A DNA stretch of 64,000 nt from Pseudomonas sp. WS 5079 (lineage in GTDB: Bacteria > Pseudomonadota > Gammaproteobacteria > Pseudomonadales > Pseudomonadaceae). Where the stretch lies: positions 400,561 to 464,560 of the forward strand of contig NZ_JAAQWN010000006.1 in assembly GCF_012985465.1 (NCBI RefSeq). The letters are read 5' to 3'. This document shows positions 33,906 through 43,290 of this stretch, piece after piece. Below the pieces are notes generated by a model. The model had not been told where the DNA came from and made no database searches. It was given only the letters and a program-made list of their open reading frames with translations. Made by a program: the position numbers and the translations under genes. The first letter of the stretch is position 1, and every line of letters starts with the position of its first letter.

Positions 33906-33922
33906 AGACGATGCGGTCTCGA

Positions 33923-34894
33923 CTAGACCGCCATCGGCGCCGTCATCGGCGCATGGTGCTCATAGCCTTCCAGCGAGAAGTCGCCAGGCTCGATCAGCTC
34001 CAGCCACTCCGGCTGGTACACGCCGGTCCTGGCAAACTCCGGCACGCGCTCGCTGATCACCAACTTCGGCGCGGCGAATGGCTCGCGCTTGAGCTGTTCG
34101 TTGAGCATGTCCAGGTGGTTCTCGTAGACGTGCGCATCACCGATGAAATAGGTGAACCAGCGCGGCGTGTAGCCGGTCAGGCGCCCGATCAGGCTCAGCA
34201 GCGCGGCGCCTTCGGTGAGGTTGAACGGCGTGCCCAGGCCCAGGTCGTTGGAACGGATGTAGAGGGTCAGGGAGATTTCCTTGGTCTCGACATTCGGGTG
34301 GAACTGGTACAGCAGGTGGCACGGCGGCAAGGCCATTTCATCGAGCTGGGCGCAGTTCCAGCCGTGGAACAGGATGCGCCGGCTGCCCGGGTCCTTGATG
34401 ATGGTGTCGACACACTGGCGGATCTGGTCGATGGCCTTGTACAGCACCACGTAGGCCTGGCCGTCTTCCTCGCCTTCGGCGATCTGGCGATAGCCCTGGG
34501 CCAGGGTCTGCTCGATAGCGGCCTGGTTGCTTAGCGGGATCTGCTTGTACGCCGGCCATTTGCGCCATTGCACGCCGTAGATCTCGCCCAGGTCGTCCTC
34601 GCCCTGGCGGAACGGGTTGGCCAGCCACTGCGCGTTTTCGTTGGCGTTCTGGTCCCAGACCTTGCAGCCCAGGGCGCGGAATTCGGCGGCGTTATTCACC
34701 CCACGCAAAAAGCCGCACATCTCGCCAATCGCCGATTTGAAGGCCATTTTGCGGGTGGTGATGGCCGGGAAGCCTTCCTGCAGGTCAAAGCGCAACATCG
34801 CACCGGGGAAGCTGATGGTGTTCACGCCAGTGCGGTTGGCCTGCTTGGTGCCGTTGTTGATGACGTGGGAAACCAGCTCGAGATATTGCTTCAT
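33923..34894 (-). CDS. thyA: Thymidylate synthase
   Basis: ThyA methylates dUMP to dTMP using methylenetetrahydrofolate. At 323 residues it is longer than the 264-residue E. coli enzyme, as in other Pseudomonas forms with insertions. The nucleophilic cysteine is in LPPCHLLYQFH near residue 190; the dUMP-binding arginine is in GSRRILFHGWN, and TEGAALLSLIGRLTGY follows. It ends the lgt-thyA unit: the lgt stop is 51 bases upstream on the same strand. That pairing is conserved in gammaproteobacteria. Confidence 0.97.
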   Translation of the reverse strand: MKQYLELVSHVINNGTKQANRTGVNTISFPGAMLRFDLQEGFPAITTRKMAFKSAIGEMCGFLRGVNNAAEFRALGCKVWDQNANENAQWLANPFRQGEDDLGEIYGVQWRKWPAYKQIPLSNQAAIEQTLAQGYRQIAEGEEDGQAYVVLYKAIDQIRQCVDTIIKDPGSRRILFHGWNCAQLDEMALPPCHLLYQFHPNVETKEISLTLYIRSNDLGLGTPFNLTEGAALLSLIGRLTGYTPRWFTYFIGDAHVYENHLDMLNEQLKREPFAAPKLVISERVPEFARTGVYQPEWLELIEPGDFSLEGYEHHAPMTAPMAV

Positions 34895-34945
34895 GACATT
34901 ACCTGTATCGGTGAAGCCGACGCCCTCGGGCCTCGGCGTTCGAAT

Positions 34946-35758
34946 TTATAGCGCAGTGGTCTTGATCGCCTGTGGGCGGTTGTAAGCCCACCAGAGCAGG
35001 CCCAGGCCAACAAGAATCATCGGAATGCTCAGTACCTGACCCATGGTCAGCCAGCCGAACGCCAGGTAGCCCAACTGCGCATCCGGCACCCGCACGAACT
35101 CGACGATGAAACGGAAAATCCCGTAGAACAGGGCGAACATCCCCGAAACCGCCATGGTCGGCCGCGGTTTGCGCGAGTAGATATAGAGGATCAGGAACAG
35201 CGCCACGCCTTCCAGGGCGAACTGGTACAACTGCGACGGATGGCGCGCCAACTGCGCCGGGTCGCTGAACGGCGGGAACACCATGGCCCACGGCACATCG
35301 GTCGGCTTGCCCCACAGCTCGGCGTTGATGAAGTTACCGATACGCCCGGCCCCCAGGCCGATCGGCACCATCGGCGCGACAAAATCCATCAGTTGGAAGA
35401 ACGACTTACCGTTGCGCCGGCCAAACCACCAGGCCGCGAGCATCACGCCGATAAAGCCGCCGTGGAACGCCATGCCGCCCTTCCATACCTCGAAAATCAG
35501 GGTCGGGTTGGCCAGGTACGCGCTCAGGTCGTAGAACAGCACATAGCCCAGGCGCCCGCCGACGATCACGCCCATCGACATCCAGAACACCATGTCGGAG
35601 AGCTTCTCCTTGGTCCAGGTCGGGTCGAAGCGGTTCAGGCGTCGGGAAGCCAACAGCCAGGCGCCGCCGATGCCGATCAGGTACATCAACCCGTACCAGT
35701 GGATTTTCAGCGGACCGATGGCCAGGGCCACCGGGTCGATCTGCGGGTAAGGCAGCAT
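34946..35758 (-). CDS. lgt: Phosphatidylglycerol:prolipoprotein diacylglyceryl transferase
   Basis: Lgt attaches diacylglycerol to the lipobox cysteine of prolipoproteins in the inner membrane, the first step of lipoprotein maturation. The 270-residue protein has about seven hydrophobic segments. Known motifs are present: IHWYGLMYLIG near 18-28, HGGFIGVMLA near 98-107, and the Lgt signature GLGAGRIGNFINAELWGKPT near 138-157 with the essential arginine and asparagine. Lipoproteins in this window such as the LaoB-like protein would depend on it. Confidence 0.97.
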   Translation of the reverse strand: MLPYPQIDPVALAIGPLKIHWYGLMYLIGIGGAWLLASRRLNRFDPTWTKEKLSDMVFWMSMGVIVGGRLGYVLFYDLSAYLANPTLIFEVWKGGMAFHGGFIGVMLAAWWFGRRNGKSFFQLMDFVAPMVPIGLGAGRIGNFINAELWGKPTDVPWAMVFPPFSDPAQLARHPSQLYQFALEGVALFLILYIYSRKPRPTMAVSGMFALFYGIFRFIVEFVRVPDAQLGYLAFGWLTMGQVLSIPMILVGLGLLWWAYNRPQAIKTTAL

Positions 35759-35971
35759 TGCGACTCCTCGTTAAATCATTCGTTATTGCGCACGGACCTT
35801 GCCGGTGGACGATTAAGCCTGCGTTACAGCAGCTCGATCAAATGAAGAAGTTCGCACCCGCGCCAAGCAGCCTGGCATGTTAACGGATGGGAGGCATCTG
35901 GCCCAACTTCGATACGATGGATAGCCGGCGGTTCTATGGGTAGAGTGAGCAAAACACAAAAGGATCGCCTT

Positions 35972-36718
35972 ATGTGCCTGATTGTTTTCGCCTGGCGGCC
36001 GGGCCATGCCCAGCCGCTGATCGTCGCGGCCAACCGTGACGAATTCTACGCCCGGCCCAGCCTGCCCTTGGCCCAGTGGCCGGATGCACCGCAGGTGTAT
36101 GCCGGTCGCGACCAGGAAGCGGGAGGCACTTGGCTGGGGGTCGGCGCCGATGGACGGTTTGCCGCGCTGACCAATATCCGCGACCCGCACCAACCACCGG
36201 CGCGCAAGTCCCGCGGCGAGTTGGTGGCGCGTTTTCTCGGTGGTTCGCTGCCGGTTGCCGACTACTTGACCGAGGTTAACGGCAGATCGATTGAATATGC
36301 CGGATTCAACCTGTTGCTTGGCACGCCGCACGAGCTGTGGCACTACAACGCCAATGAATCGGCCCCCACCCAACTGAAGGCCGGGATCTATGGTTTATCC
36401 AACGCCGGGCTGGATACGCCCTGGCCAAAGCTGCTCAAGGCCAAGGCGGCACTGGCCCAAGTGCTGAGTGATCCGCAGCCGGATGCCTTGCTGAAAATTT
36501 TGAGCGACCCGCAGACCGCTCCTTTTGCCGAGTTGCCGGATACCGGGGTGGGGTTGGCTACGGAGAGTTTGTTGTCGAGTGTGTTTATCGCCAGCCCCAG
36601 TTATGGGACGCGGGCGAGTACCGCGCTGATTGTGCATGCCGATGGGCTGCGACATATGCTCGAACGCAGCTTTGGGCCCCATGGGGGGCGGTTGGGCGAG
36701 GTGGAACTCAAGATCTAA
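35972..36718 (+). CDS. NRDE family protein (TANGO2 homologue)
   Basis: A 248-residue protein of the NRDE/TANGO2 family. The start MCLIVFAWRP with Cys2, and AANRDEFYARPSLPL near residues 21-35, including the name-giving NRDE sequence, are diagnostic. A GGTWLGV stretch near 54-60 fits the family, which has an N-terminal-nucleophile-like fold. I chose the ATG at 35972 because removal of Met1 leaves Cys2 as the possible nucleophile; an upstream in-frame ATG at 35936 would bury it. The biochemical role in bacteria is not settled; haem trafficking has been proposed for eukaryotic and bacterial relatives. Confidence 0.88.
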   Translation: MCLIVFAWRPGHAQPLIVAANRDEFYARPSLPLAQWPDAPQVYAGRDQEAGGTWLGVGADGRFAALTNIRDPHQPPARKSRGELVARFLGGSLPVADYLTEVNGRSIEYAGFNLLLGTPHELWHYNANESAPTQLKAGIYGLSNAGLDTPWPKLLKAKAALAQVLSDPQPDALLKILSDPQTAPFAELPDTGVGLATESLLSSVFIASPSYGTRASTALIVHADGLRHMLERSFGPHGGRLGEVELKI

Positions 36719-36735
36719 CAGCGCCGCAGGTCAAC

Positions 36736-36825
36736 TGTGGGAGCGGGCTTGCCCGCGATAGCATTGGATCAGTCGGCATCTTAGTTGACTGACCTACCGC
36801 AATCGCGGGCAAGCCCGCTCCCACA
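36736..36825. repeat. REP inverted pair, GGAGCGGGCTTGCCCGCGAT type
   Basis: Arms TGTGGGAGCGGGCTTGCCCG and its complement flank a centre containing a second small dyad (AGTCGGC...GACTGACC region). Between the convergent NRDE and ptsP genes, ending five bases before the ptsP stop. Confidence 0.9.
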
Positions 36826-36829
36826 TTTT

Positions 36830-39109
36830 TTAGAGGGTTTTCGTCGCGGTCGGATTGATCATCCGCGCCAACCCCAGGCTTTTCAGGGCCAACTGCAGCG
36901 AGCTGTGGATAACTTGCGGGTTGTCGATGGTCATCAGTTCCGCCAGCAGATCCTTGGCCTTGCTCAGGTTGATCTGGCGCAGCATCCACTTGACCTTGGG
37001 CAAGTTGGTGGCGTTCATCGACAGGCTGTCAAAGCCCATGGCCATCAACAGCACCGCCGCCGCCGGATCACCGGCCATTTCCCCACAGATACTCACCGGC
37101 TTGCCTTCGGCATGGGCATCGCGCACCACGTTCTGCAAGGCTTGCAGCACCGCCGGGTGCAGGTAGTCGTAGAGGTCGGCCACCCGCGGGTTGTTGCGGT
37201 CCACGGCCAGCAGGTATTGGGTCAGGTCGTTGGATCCCACCGACAGGAAGTCCACCTGCCGCGCCAGTTCCTTGGCCTGGTACACCGCGGCCGGGATTTC
37301 GATCATCACGCCAATCGGCGGCATCGGCACGTCGGCGCCTTCGTCGCGCACTTCGCCCCAGGCCCGGTGGATCAGGTGCAGGGCTTCTTCCAGCTCGTGG
37401 GTGCCGGAGATCATCGGCAGGAGAATGCGCAGGTTGTTCAGGCCTTCGCTGGCCTTGAGCATGGCGCGGGTCTGGACGAGGAAGATTTCGGGGTGGTCGA
37501 GGGTAACGCGGATACCGCGCCAGCCAAGGAAGGGGTTGTCTTCCTTGATGGGGAAATAAGACAGTGACTTGTCGCCGCCGATGTCCAGGCTGCGCATCGT
37601 CACCGGTAACGGATGGAAGGCGGACAGTTGCTCGCGATAAATCGCCAGCTGCTCCTTCTCGCTCGGGAAACGTTGGTTGATCATGAACGGCACTTCGGTG
37701 CGGTACAGGCCCACCCCTTCAGCGCCACGTTGTTGCGCACGCGCCACGTCCGCCAGCAGGCCCGTATTGACCAACAGCGGTACACGGTGGCCGTCGAGGG
37801 TCACGCAGGGCAGTTCGCGCAGGGCATCGAGCCCCTGGGACAGCTGGCGCTCCTCCTCGACAACTTCGGCGTACTGCTTGCGCAGCACCTCGCTGGGGTT
37901 GGTGAACACCTCGCCACGGTGCCCGTCGACGATCATCGAAATGCCGTCGACCTTGGAATACGGCAGGTCCACCAGGCCCATCACTGTCGGGATGCCCATG
38001 GCACGGGCCAGGATCGCCACGTGGGAGTTGCCCGAACCCAATACCGAGACCAGGCCCACCAGTTTGCCTTCCGGCACTTCGCCGAGCATGGTGGCGGTCA
38101 GTTCTTCACTGATCAGGATGGTGTTGTCGGGGTAGACCAGGTTGGTGGTGCGGTCTTCCTGCAGGTAGGCCAGCAGGCGCCGACCGAGGTCACGCACATC
38201 CGAGGCGCGCTCGCGCAGGTAGGCGTCGTCCATCAATTCAAAGCGGTTGACGTGATCGGTGACCACCTGGCGCAGCGCGCCCTGGGCCCACTGGCCGGTC
38301 TTGATCACGGTCTTGACTTCGTTACCCAGGGACGCGTCGTCGAGCATCATCTGGTACACGTCGAACAGCGCCCGTTCTTCGGGGCGCAACTGGGTGGCCA
38401 GCTTGGTCGACAGGTTGCGCATATCGGCGCGCACGCCTTCCAGGGCGGTCTTGAACAGTTTGATTTCCGCGTCGATGTCGTCGACGGACTTGTCCGGCAC
38501 CACATCGAGGTCGGCCGGCGGCAGCATGACCACCGCAGTACCGACCGCCGCACCCGGCGAACCCGGTACGCCGACGAACTTGGCTTCCTGGATCCCCTTG
38601 CCCTGGCGCCCCAGGCCGCGAATCGAGCCGGTGGCTTCGGCGTGGGCGATCACCCCGGCCAACTGCGCGCTCATGGTCACGAGGAAGGCTTCTTCACCTT
38701 CATCGAACTGGCGGCGTTCTTTCTGCTGGATGACCAATACGCCGACAACGCGGCGGTGGTGGATGATCGGTGCGCCGAGGAATGAGGCATAGCGCTCTTC
38801 ACCGGTTTCGGCAAAGTAGCGATAACGCGGGTGATCGGCCGCGTTTTCAAGGTTCAGGGGTTCTTCACGCGTCCCCACCAGGCCCACCAGACCTTCATTG
38901 GGCGCCATGCTGACCTTGCCGATGGAGCGCTTGTTCAAGCCCTCCGTGGCCATCAGCACAAAACGGTTGGTTTCGGGGTCCAGCAGGTAAACCGAGCAGA
39001 CCTGGCTGCCCATGGCTTCCTTGACGCGCAACACAATAATCCCCAACGCCGCCTTGAGATCCTTGGCGGAGTTAACTTCCTGGACGATCTTGCGCAGCGT
39101 ATTGAGCAT
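36830..39109 (-). CDS. ptsP: Nitrogen-PTS phosphoenolpyruvate phosphotransferase EI-Ntr
   Basis: A 759-residue protein. An N-terminal GAF domain (about 1-165) senses nitrogen metabolites in other bacteria. The EI N domain (about 170-395) has the phosphohistidine in GSGNSHVAILARAMGIPTV near residue 355. The PEP-binding TIM barrel (about 420-750) contains GVGLYRTEVPFM and the signature VGSNDLTQYLLAVDRNN. It takes phosphate from PEP and passes it to NPr and EIIA-Ntr, a regulatory route affecting nitrogen, potassium and, in pseudomonads, polyhydroxyalkanoate and virulence traits. It is 22 bases downstream of rppH, so the two form an operon. Confidence 0.97.
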   Translation of the reverse strand: MLNTLRKIVQEVNSAKDLKAALGIIVLRVKEAMGSQVCSVYLLDPETNRFVLMATEGLNKRSIGKVSMAPNEGLVGLVGTREEPLNLENAADHPRYRYFAETGEERYASFLGAPIIHHRRVVGVLVIQQKERRQFDEGEEAFLVTMSAQLAGVIAHAEATGSIRGLGRQGKGIQEAKFVGVPGSPGAAVGTAVVMLPPADLDVVPDKSVDDIDAEIKLFKTALEGVRADMRNLSTKLATQLRPEERALFDVYQMMLDDASLGNEVKTVIKTGQWAQGALRQVVTDHVNRFELMDDAYLRERASDVRDLGRRLLAYLQEDRTTNLVYPDNTILISEELTATMLGEVPEGKLVGLVSVLGSGNSHVAILARAMGIPTVMGLVDLPYSKVDGISMIVDGHRGEVFTNPSEVLRKQYAEVVEEERQLSQGLDALRELPCVTLDGHRVPLLVNTGLLADVARAQQRGAEGVGLYRTEVPFMINQRFPSEKEQLAIYREQLSAFHPLPVTMRSLDIGGDKSLSYFPIKEDNPFLGWRGIRVTLDHPEIFLVQTRAMLKASEGLNNLRILLPMISGTHELEEALHLIHRAWGEVRDEGADVPMPPIGVMIEIPAAVYQAKELARQVDFLSVGSNDLTQYLLAVDRNNPRVADLYDYLHPAVLQALQNVVRDAHAEGKPVSICGEMAGDPAAAVLLMAMGFDSLSMNATNLPKVKWMLRQINLSKAKDLLAELMTIDNPQVIHSSLQLALKSLGLARMINPTATKTL

Positions 39110-39131
39110 GGCTCGGGGTCGAACTCCGTCG

Positions 39132-39611
39132 TCAGTCGCGCGCTAAAAGGCGCGGGGCAAGCTCTTTGAGAGCGCGACGATAAACCTCGCGCTTGAATGT
39201 CACCACCTGGCCCAACGGATACCAATAACTGACCCAGCGCCAGCCATCGAACTCCGGTTTACCGGTCAAATCCATACGCACCCGCTGCTCGTTGGAGACA
39301 AGGCGCAGCAGAAACCACTTTTGCTTCTGGCCGATGCACAGCGGTTGGCTGTGGGTACGCACCAGGCGTTGCGGCAAACGATAGCGCAACCAGCCTCGGG
39401 TACAGGCCAGAATTTGCACATCTTCGCGCTCCAGGCCGACTTCTTCGTTCAACTCACGGTACAGGGCGTCTTCAGGGGTTTCGTCGGGGTTGATCCCACC
39501 CTGGGGAAACTGCCAGGCATCTTGGTTGATTCGGCGAGCCCATAGCACCTGTCCGGCATCATTCGTAAGAATAATCCCGACATTTGGACGGAAACCATCG
39601 GGGTCGATCAC
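39132..39611 (-). CDS. rppH: RNA 5' pyrophosphohydrolase RppH
   Basis: RppH removes pyrophosphate from mRNA 5' ends and so starts 5'-end-dependent decay. I chose GTG at 39611, giving 159 residues that begin (M)IDPDGFRPNVG, exactly as in homologues; a longer open frame upstream has no similarity. The Nudix box GGINPDETPEDALYRELNEE with VGL is at about residues 37-59, complete with the catalytic glutamates. The C-terminal PLGQVVTFKREVYRRAL stretch is usual for the family. Operon with ptsP, as in E. coli and other gammaproteobacteria. Divergent from the HAD phosphatase gene, 143 bases away. Confidence 0.96.
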   Translation of the reverse strand: MIDPDGFRPNVGIILTNDAGQVLWARRINQDAWQFPQGGINPDETPEDALYRELNEEVGLEREDVQILACTRGWLRYRLPQRLVRTHSQPLCIGQKQKWFLLRLVSNEQRVRMDLTGKPEFDGWRWVSYWYPLGQVVTFKREVYRRALKELAPRLLARD

Positions 39612-39754
39612 GGCAACAACCTCGCAAACGCATGTCGCCGCATTGTTCCACAAAGCTTGTTGCAGCGGCAACGAGGCTGCTTACCTTATGTGCACTCTTG
39701 TGAAAAGACCGTATTCTGGACGCCTTTTTACAGACTTTTCAGCGAGTAACCGCA

Positions 39755-40411
39755 ATGCGCCTGGCTTTATTCGACTTGGACAACACGCTTTTGGGCGGCG
39801 ACAGTGACCACGCCTGGGGTGATTACCTGTGTGAGCGCGGCATCCTCGATGCCGTTGCCTACAAGACCCGCAACGACGAGTTCTACCAGGATTACCTGGC
39901 CGGCAAGCTGGACAACGCCGCGTACCTGAACTTCAGCCTGGAGATCCTCGGCAGCACCGAGATGGCCCAGCTCGACGAATGGCACCGCGACTTCATGCGC
40001 GACTGCATCGAGCCGCTGATGCTGCCCAAGGCGGCTGAACTGCTGGCCAAGCACCGCGCCGCCGGTGACACGCTGGTGATCATCACCGCCACCAACCGCT
40101 TTGTCACCGCGCCGATTGCCGCACGTTTGGGGGTTGAAACCCTGATCGCCACCGAATGCGAGATGGCCGATGGCCGCTACACCGGGCGCAGCACCGATGT
40201 ACCGTGCTTTCGCGAGGGCAAGGTCACGCGCTTGAATCGTTGGCTGGAAGAGACCGGGTATAGCCTGCAAGACAGCTATTTCTATAGCGACTCGACGAAT
40301 GACCTGCCGCTGCTGGAGCAGGTGACCCACCCGGTGGCGGTGGATCCGGACCCGAATCTGCGGGCCGAGGCCCAGAAGCGTGGCTGGCCGGTGATTAGCC
40401 TGCGCGGCTGA
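39755..40411 (+). CDS. HAD-IB family phosphatase, SerB-like; possible histidinol-phosphatase
   Basis: A 218-residue HAD phosphatase. Motif I is FDLDNTLLGGDSD at about residues 6-18, motif II ITATNRFVTAPIA near 109-121, motif III the lysine in FREGKVTRL near 153, and motif IV YSDSTNDLPLL near 174-184. Pipelines call it SerB-like. The orthologue at the same place beside rppH in P. aeruginosa has been reported, as I remember, to be the histidinol-phosphate phosphatase missing from the his operon of pseudomonads, so that function is likely here as well. Sequence alone does not distinguish phosphoserine from histidinol phosphate. Confidence 0.83.
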   Translation: MRLALFDLDNTLLGGDSDHAWGDYLCERGILDAVAYKTRNDEFYQDYLAGKLDNAAYLNFSLEILGSTEMAQLDEWHRDFMRDCIEPLMLPKAAELLAKHRAAGDTLVIITATNRFVTAPIAARLGVETLIATECEMADGRYTGRSTDVPCFREGKVTRLNRWLEETGYSLQDSYFYSDSTNDLPLLEQVTHPVAVDPDPNLRAEAQKRGWPVISLRG

Positions 40412-40418
40412 TAAAGCT

Positions 40419-40490
40419 TTCGCGAGCAAGCCCGCTCCCACATTTGATCGGGTTCCACCTTTGGAATGTGGGAGCGGGCTTGCTCGCGAA
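40419..40490. repeat. REP inverted pair, GGAGCGGGCTTGCTCGCGAA type
   Basis: Perfect 25-base arms TTCGCGAGCAAGCCCGCTCC... and complement, tail to tail, with about 20 bases between. Between the convergent HAD and DUF2269 genes; it begins eight bases after the HAD stop codon. Confidence 0.9.
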
Positions 40491-40513
40491 TGAAGGCGAC
40501 CCGGTTTCAAGCC

Positions 40514-40927
40514 TTAAACGGGTTTGGCACCCATCAACCCGGCAATCGCCACAAACCCCACCAGGCTGACAACCGCCAGGGCCAGGGTGAATTTCGCACT
40601 GCCCGTACCGCCCAGCCGCAGGCGATTGAGGCGCACCACCAGCCAGAACCAGGCCAGCGCCGCCACGGTGTAGATCACGCTGGAGCCCAGGATCCATGTC
40701 TGCCCCAATGGCCAGCCGATCAGGTGCACCAGGCACCAGCCGGTAAACGGCATGCTCACCAGGCTTACGCCCATCAACAACCAGACAAACAGCCATGGCC
40801 GGTGCAACGTAACCGCCGGGCCGGCGGCGCGCTTGCGCCAGCTCAGTACGGCCAGCGCCAGGCCACTGGCCAACAGCAGCACTGTTGCCACCATGTGGAT
40901 CGTCTTGAGGGTCGTCAGATATTCCAT
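40514..40927 (-). CDS. DUF2269 integral membrane protein
   Basis: A 137-residue protein with four hydrophobic segments (about 10-28, 44-64, 75-96, 110-131) and short loops, fitting the DUF2269 family. A histidine near residue 11 (TLKTIHMVATVLL) and HRPWLF near 42 are conserved-looking and could coordinate haem, but this is a guess. It lies 40 bases downstream of ilvA on the same strand and may share its transcript. I do not know its function. Confidence 0.8.
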   Translation of the reverse strand: MEYLTTLKTIHMVATVLLLASGLALAVLSWRKRAAGPAVTLHRPWLFVWLLMGVSLVSMPFTGWCLVHLIGWPLGQTWILGSSVIYTVAALAWFWLVVRLNRLRLGGTGSAKFTLALAVVSLVGFVAIAGLMGAKPV

Positions 40928-40967
40928 GCTCTCGATTCCTTAAAGGCCGCCCAGTCAGCGTAGTCGC

Positions 40968-42482
40968 TCAACCGAGGAACAGCTGATAGGCCGGGTTGTC
41001 ACTTTCATCCCAATACGGGTAGCCAATCGCTTCCAATGCCGCTGGCACCAGGTGGCGCTCGTTGGCCGGCACTTGCAGCCCAGCCACCACACGGCCATCG
41101 GCCGCGCCGTGGTTGCGATAGTGGAACATCGAAATGTTCCAGCGCCCGCCCAACTTATTCAGAAAGTTGAACAAAGCCCCAGGACGCTCCGGGAACTCGA
41201 AGCGGAACACCACTTCATTGCTGACATGCGCCGCATGCCCGCCGACCATATGGCGGATGTGCAGCTTGGCCAGTTCGTTCTCGGTCAGGTCCAGCACCGG
41301 GAAACCCTGCTCGCTCAGGCTGGCAATCAACGCGCTGCGCGGGTCGGTTTCCGGGTGGGTCTGCACCCCGACAAAAATGTGCGCTTCGCTGCCGGAGTGG
41401 TAGCGGTAGTTGAATTCGGTGATCTGGCGCTTGCCCACGGCCTCGCAGAAGGCCTTGAAGCTGCCCGGGCGCTCGGGGATGGTCACGGCAATGATCGCCT
41501 CGCGACCTTCGCCCAGCTCGGCGCGCTCGGCCACATGGCGCAGGCGGTCGAAGTTGACGTTGGCCCCGGAATCAATGGCGACAAAGGTCTGGCCGCTGAC
41601 GCCACGGGTCTCCACATACTTCTTGATCCCGGCCACGCCCAATGCCCCTGCAGGCTCGGTGATGGAGCGGGTGTCGTCGTAGATATCCTTGATCGCCGCG
41701 CAGATTTCATCGGTGCTGACGGTGATCACTTCATCCACATAGTCCTTGCAGATATCGAAGGTGTGCTGGCCGATCTGCGCCACCGCCACGCCATCGGCAA
41801 AGATCCCCACGGCCGGCAGTACCACGCGTTCGCCCGCGGCCATGGCGGCTTGCAGGCAGTTGGAGTCGTCCGGCTCGACACCGATGATCTTGATCTCCGG
41901 GCGCAGGTACTTCACGTACGCCGCGATGCCGGCAATCAGGCCGCCGCCGCCCACCGGGACGAAAATCGCATCCAGCGGCCCTGGGTGCTGGCGCAGGATT
42001 TCCATCGCCACGGTGCCCTGCCCGGCAATGGTGTGTGGATCATCGTAGGGGTGAATGTAGACGTAGCCTTTTTCGTCGACCAGTTTCAGCGAGTACGCCA
42101 GCGCTTCCGGAAAGGAGTCGCCATGCAGCACCACTTTGCCGCCACGGGAACGCACGCCTTCGACTTTGATCTCCGGGGTGGTCTTGGGCATCACGATGGT
42201 GGCCTTGACCCCTAGCACCTTGGCCGCCAGGGCCAGGCCCTGGGCATGGTTGCCCGCCGAGGCGGTGACCACGCCACGGGCACGTTCTTCGGCGCTCAGT
42301 TGGGTCAGCTTGTTGTAGGCGCCGCGAATCTTGAAGGAGAACACCGGCTGCAAGTCTTCACGCTTGAGCCAGACCTTGTTGCCCAGGCGCTCGGAGAGCT
42401 GGCGGGCGGTCTGCAACGGGGTTTCCACGGCAACGTCGTAAACGCGCGAGGTGAGGATCTTCTTGACGTACTGTTCGAGCAT
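40968..42482 (-). CDS. ilvA: Biosynthetic threonine ammonia-lyase (threonine deaminase)
   Basis: IlvA converts threonine to 2-ketobutyrate, committing it to isoleucine synthesis. The 504 residues match the E. coli enzyme. The PLP lysine is in FSFKIRGAYNKL near residue 54 and the phosphate loop is PVGGGGLIAGIAAYVKY near 181-197. Two ACT-like regulatory domains follow (from about 330 and 420), each with an ERPGS/ERPGAL start, which bind isoleucine and valine. It is divergent from rpiA with 136 bases between. IlvD later in the same pathway is also in this window. Confidence 0.97.
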   Translation of the reverse strand: MLEQYVKKILTSRVYDVAVETPLQTARQLSERLGNKVWLKREDLQPVFSFKIRGAYNKLTQLSAEERARGVVTASAGNHAQGLALAAKVLGVKATIVMPKTTPEIKVEGVRSRGGKVVLHGDSFPEALAYSLKLVDEKGYVYIHPYDDPHTIAGQGTVAMEILRQHPGPLDAIFVPVGGGGLIAGIAAYVKYLRPEIKIIGVEPDDSNCLQAAMAAGERVVLPAVGIFADGVAVAQIGQHTFDICKDYVDEVITVSTDEICAAIKDIYDDTRSITEPAGALGVAGIKKYVETRGVSGQTFVAIDSGANVNFDRLRHVAERAELGEGREAIIAVTIPERPGSFKAFCEAVGKRQITEFNYRYHSGSEAHIFVGVQTHPETDPRSALIASLSEQGFPVLDLTENELAKLHIRHMVGGHAAHVSNEVVFRFEFPERPGALFNFLNKLGGRWNISMFHYRNHGAADGRVVAGLQVPANERHLVPAALEAIGYPYWDESDNPAYQLFLG

Positions 42483-42618
42483 CGGAAAGCATCACTGGGC
42501 GGGTTGGGCAGGGCCGAGGAGTCTAACCCGCCTCTTGGCCGGACGACCACACGAATCCAGAGGTTTTGTTGGGTTATACTCGCGTCCCTCTTTACTCCCC
42601 GCCCGTTCCGGAGCCCGC

Positions 42619-43290
42619 ATGACCCAGGATCAACTCAAACAGGCAGTGGCCCAGGCCGCCGTCGATTTAATCCTTCCTAAACTCGACGATAAAAGCATCG
42701 TCGGCGTCGGCACCGGCTCCACCGCCAATTGCTTTATCGATGCGCTGGCCCTGCACAAGGGCGCGTTCGACGGCGCCGTGGCCAGCTCCGAAGCCACCGC
42801 CGCGCGCCTCAAGGGCCATGGCATCCCGGTGTACGAGCTCAATACCGTGAGCGACCTGGAGTTCTACATCGACGGCGCCGATGAAAGCGACGAGCACCTG
42901 AACCTGATCAAGGGCGGCGGCGCAGCCCTGACCCGCGAGAAGATCGTCGCAGCCGTGGCCAAGACCTTTATCTGCATCGCCGACGCCAGCAAGCTGGTGC
43001 CAGTGCTGGGCAACTTCCCGCTGCCCGTCGAAGTGATCCCCATGGCCCGCAGCCACGTGGCCCGCGAGCTGGTGAAACTGGGCGGCGACCCGGTGTACCG
43101 CGAAGGCGTGCTGACCGATAACGGCAACATCATCCTCGATGTGTTCAACATGCAGATCACCAACCCGGTGGAGCTGGAGACCCAGATCAATGCCATCGTC
43201 GGCGTGGTCACCAACGGGTTGTTTGCAGCGCGGCCTGCCGATGTACTGCTGCTGGGGACCAGTGAAGGCGTGAAAACCCTCAAGGCCTAA
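42619..43290 (+). CDS. rpiA: Ribose-5-phosphate isomerase A
   Basis: RpiA interconverts ribose 5-phosphate and ribulose 5-phosphate in the pentose phosphate pathway. The 223 residues match the family. Motifs: VGVGTGSTANCFIDAL near residues 27-42, SSEATAARLKGHGIPV near 55-70, DGADESDEHLNLIKGGGAAL near 84-103 with the catalytic acids, and the glutamate in LTREKIVA near 107. The ATG at 42619 follows a GGAG and is the family start. A REP element follows the stop. Confidence 0.97.
   Translation: MTQDQLKQAVAQAAVDLILPKLDDKSIVGVGTGSTANCFIDALALHKGAFDGAVASSEATAARLKGHGIPVYELNTVSDLEFYIDGADESDEHLNLIKGGGAALTREKIVAAVAKTFICIADASKLVPVLGNFPLPVEVIPMARSHVARELVKLGGDPVYREGVLTDNGNIILDVFNMQITNPVELETQINAIVGVVTNGLFAARPADVLLLGTSEGVKTLKA

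Noticed and set aside
36785..38785. Two long plus-strand frames opposite ptsP
   Set aside because: No start context or motif; ptsP is intact.
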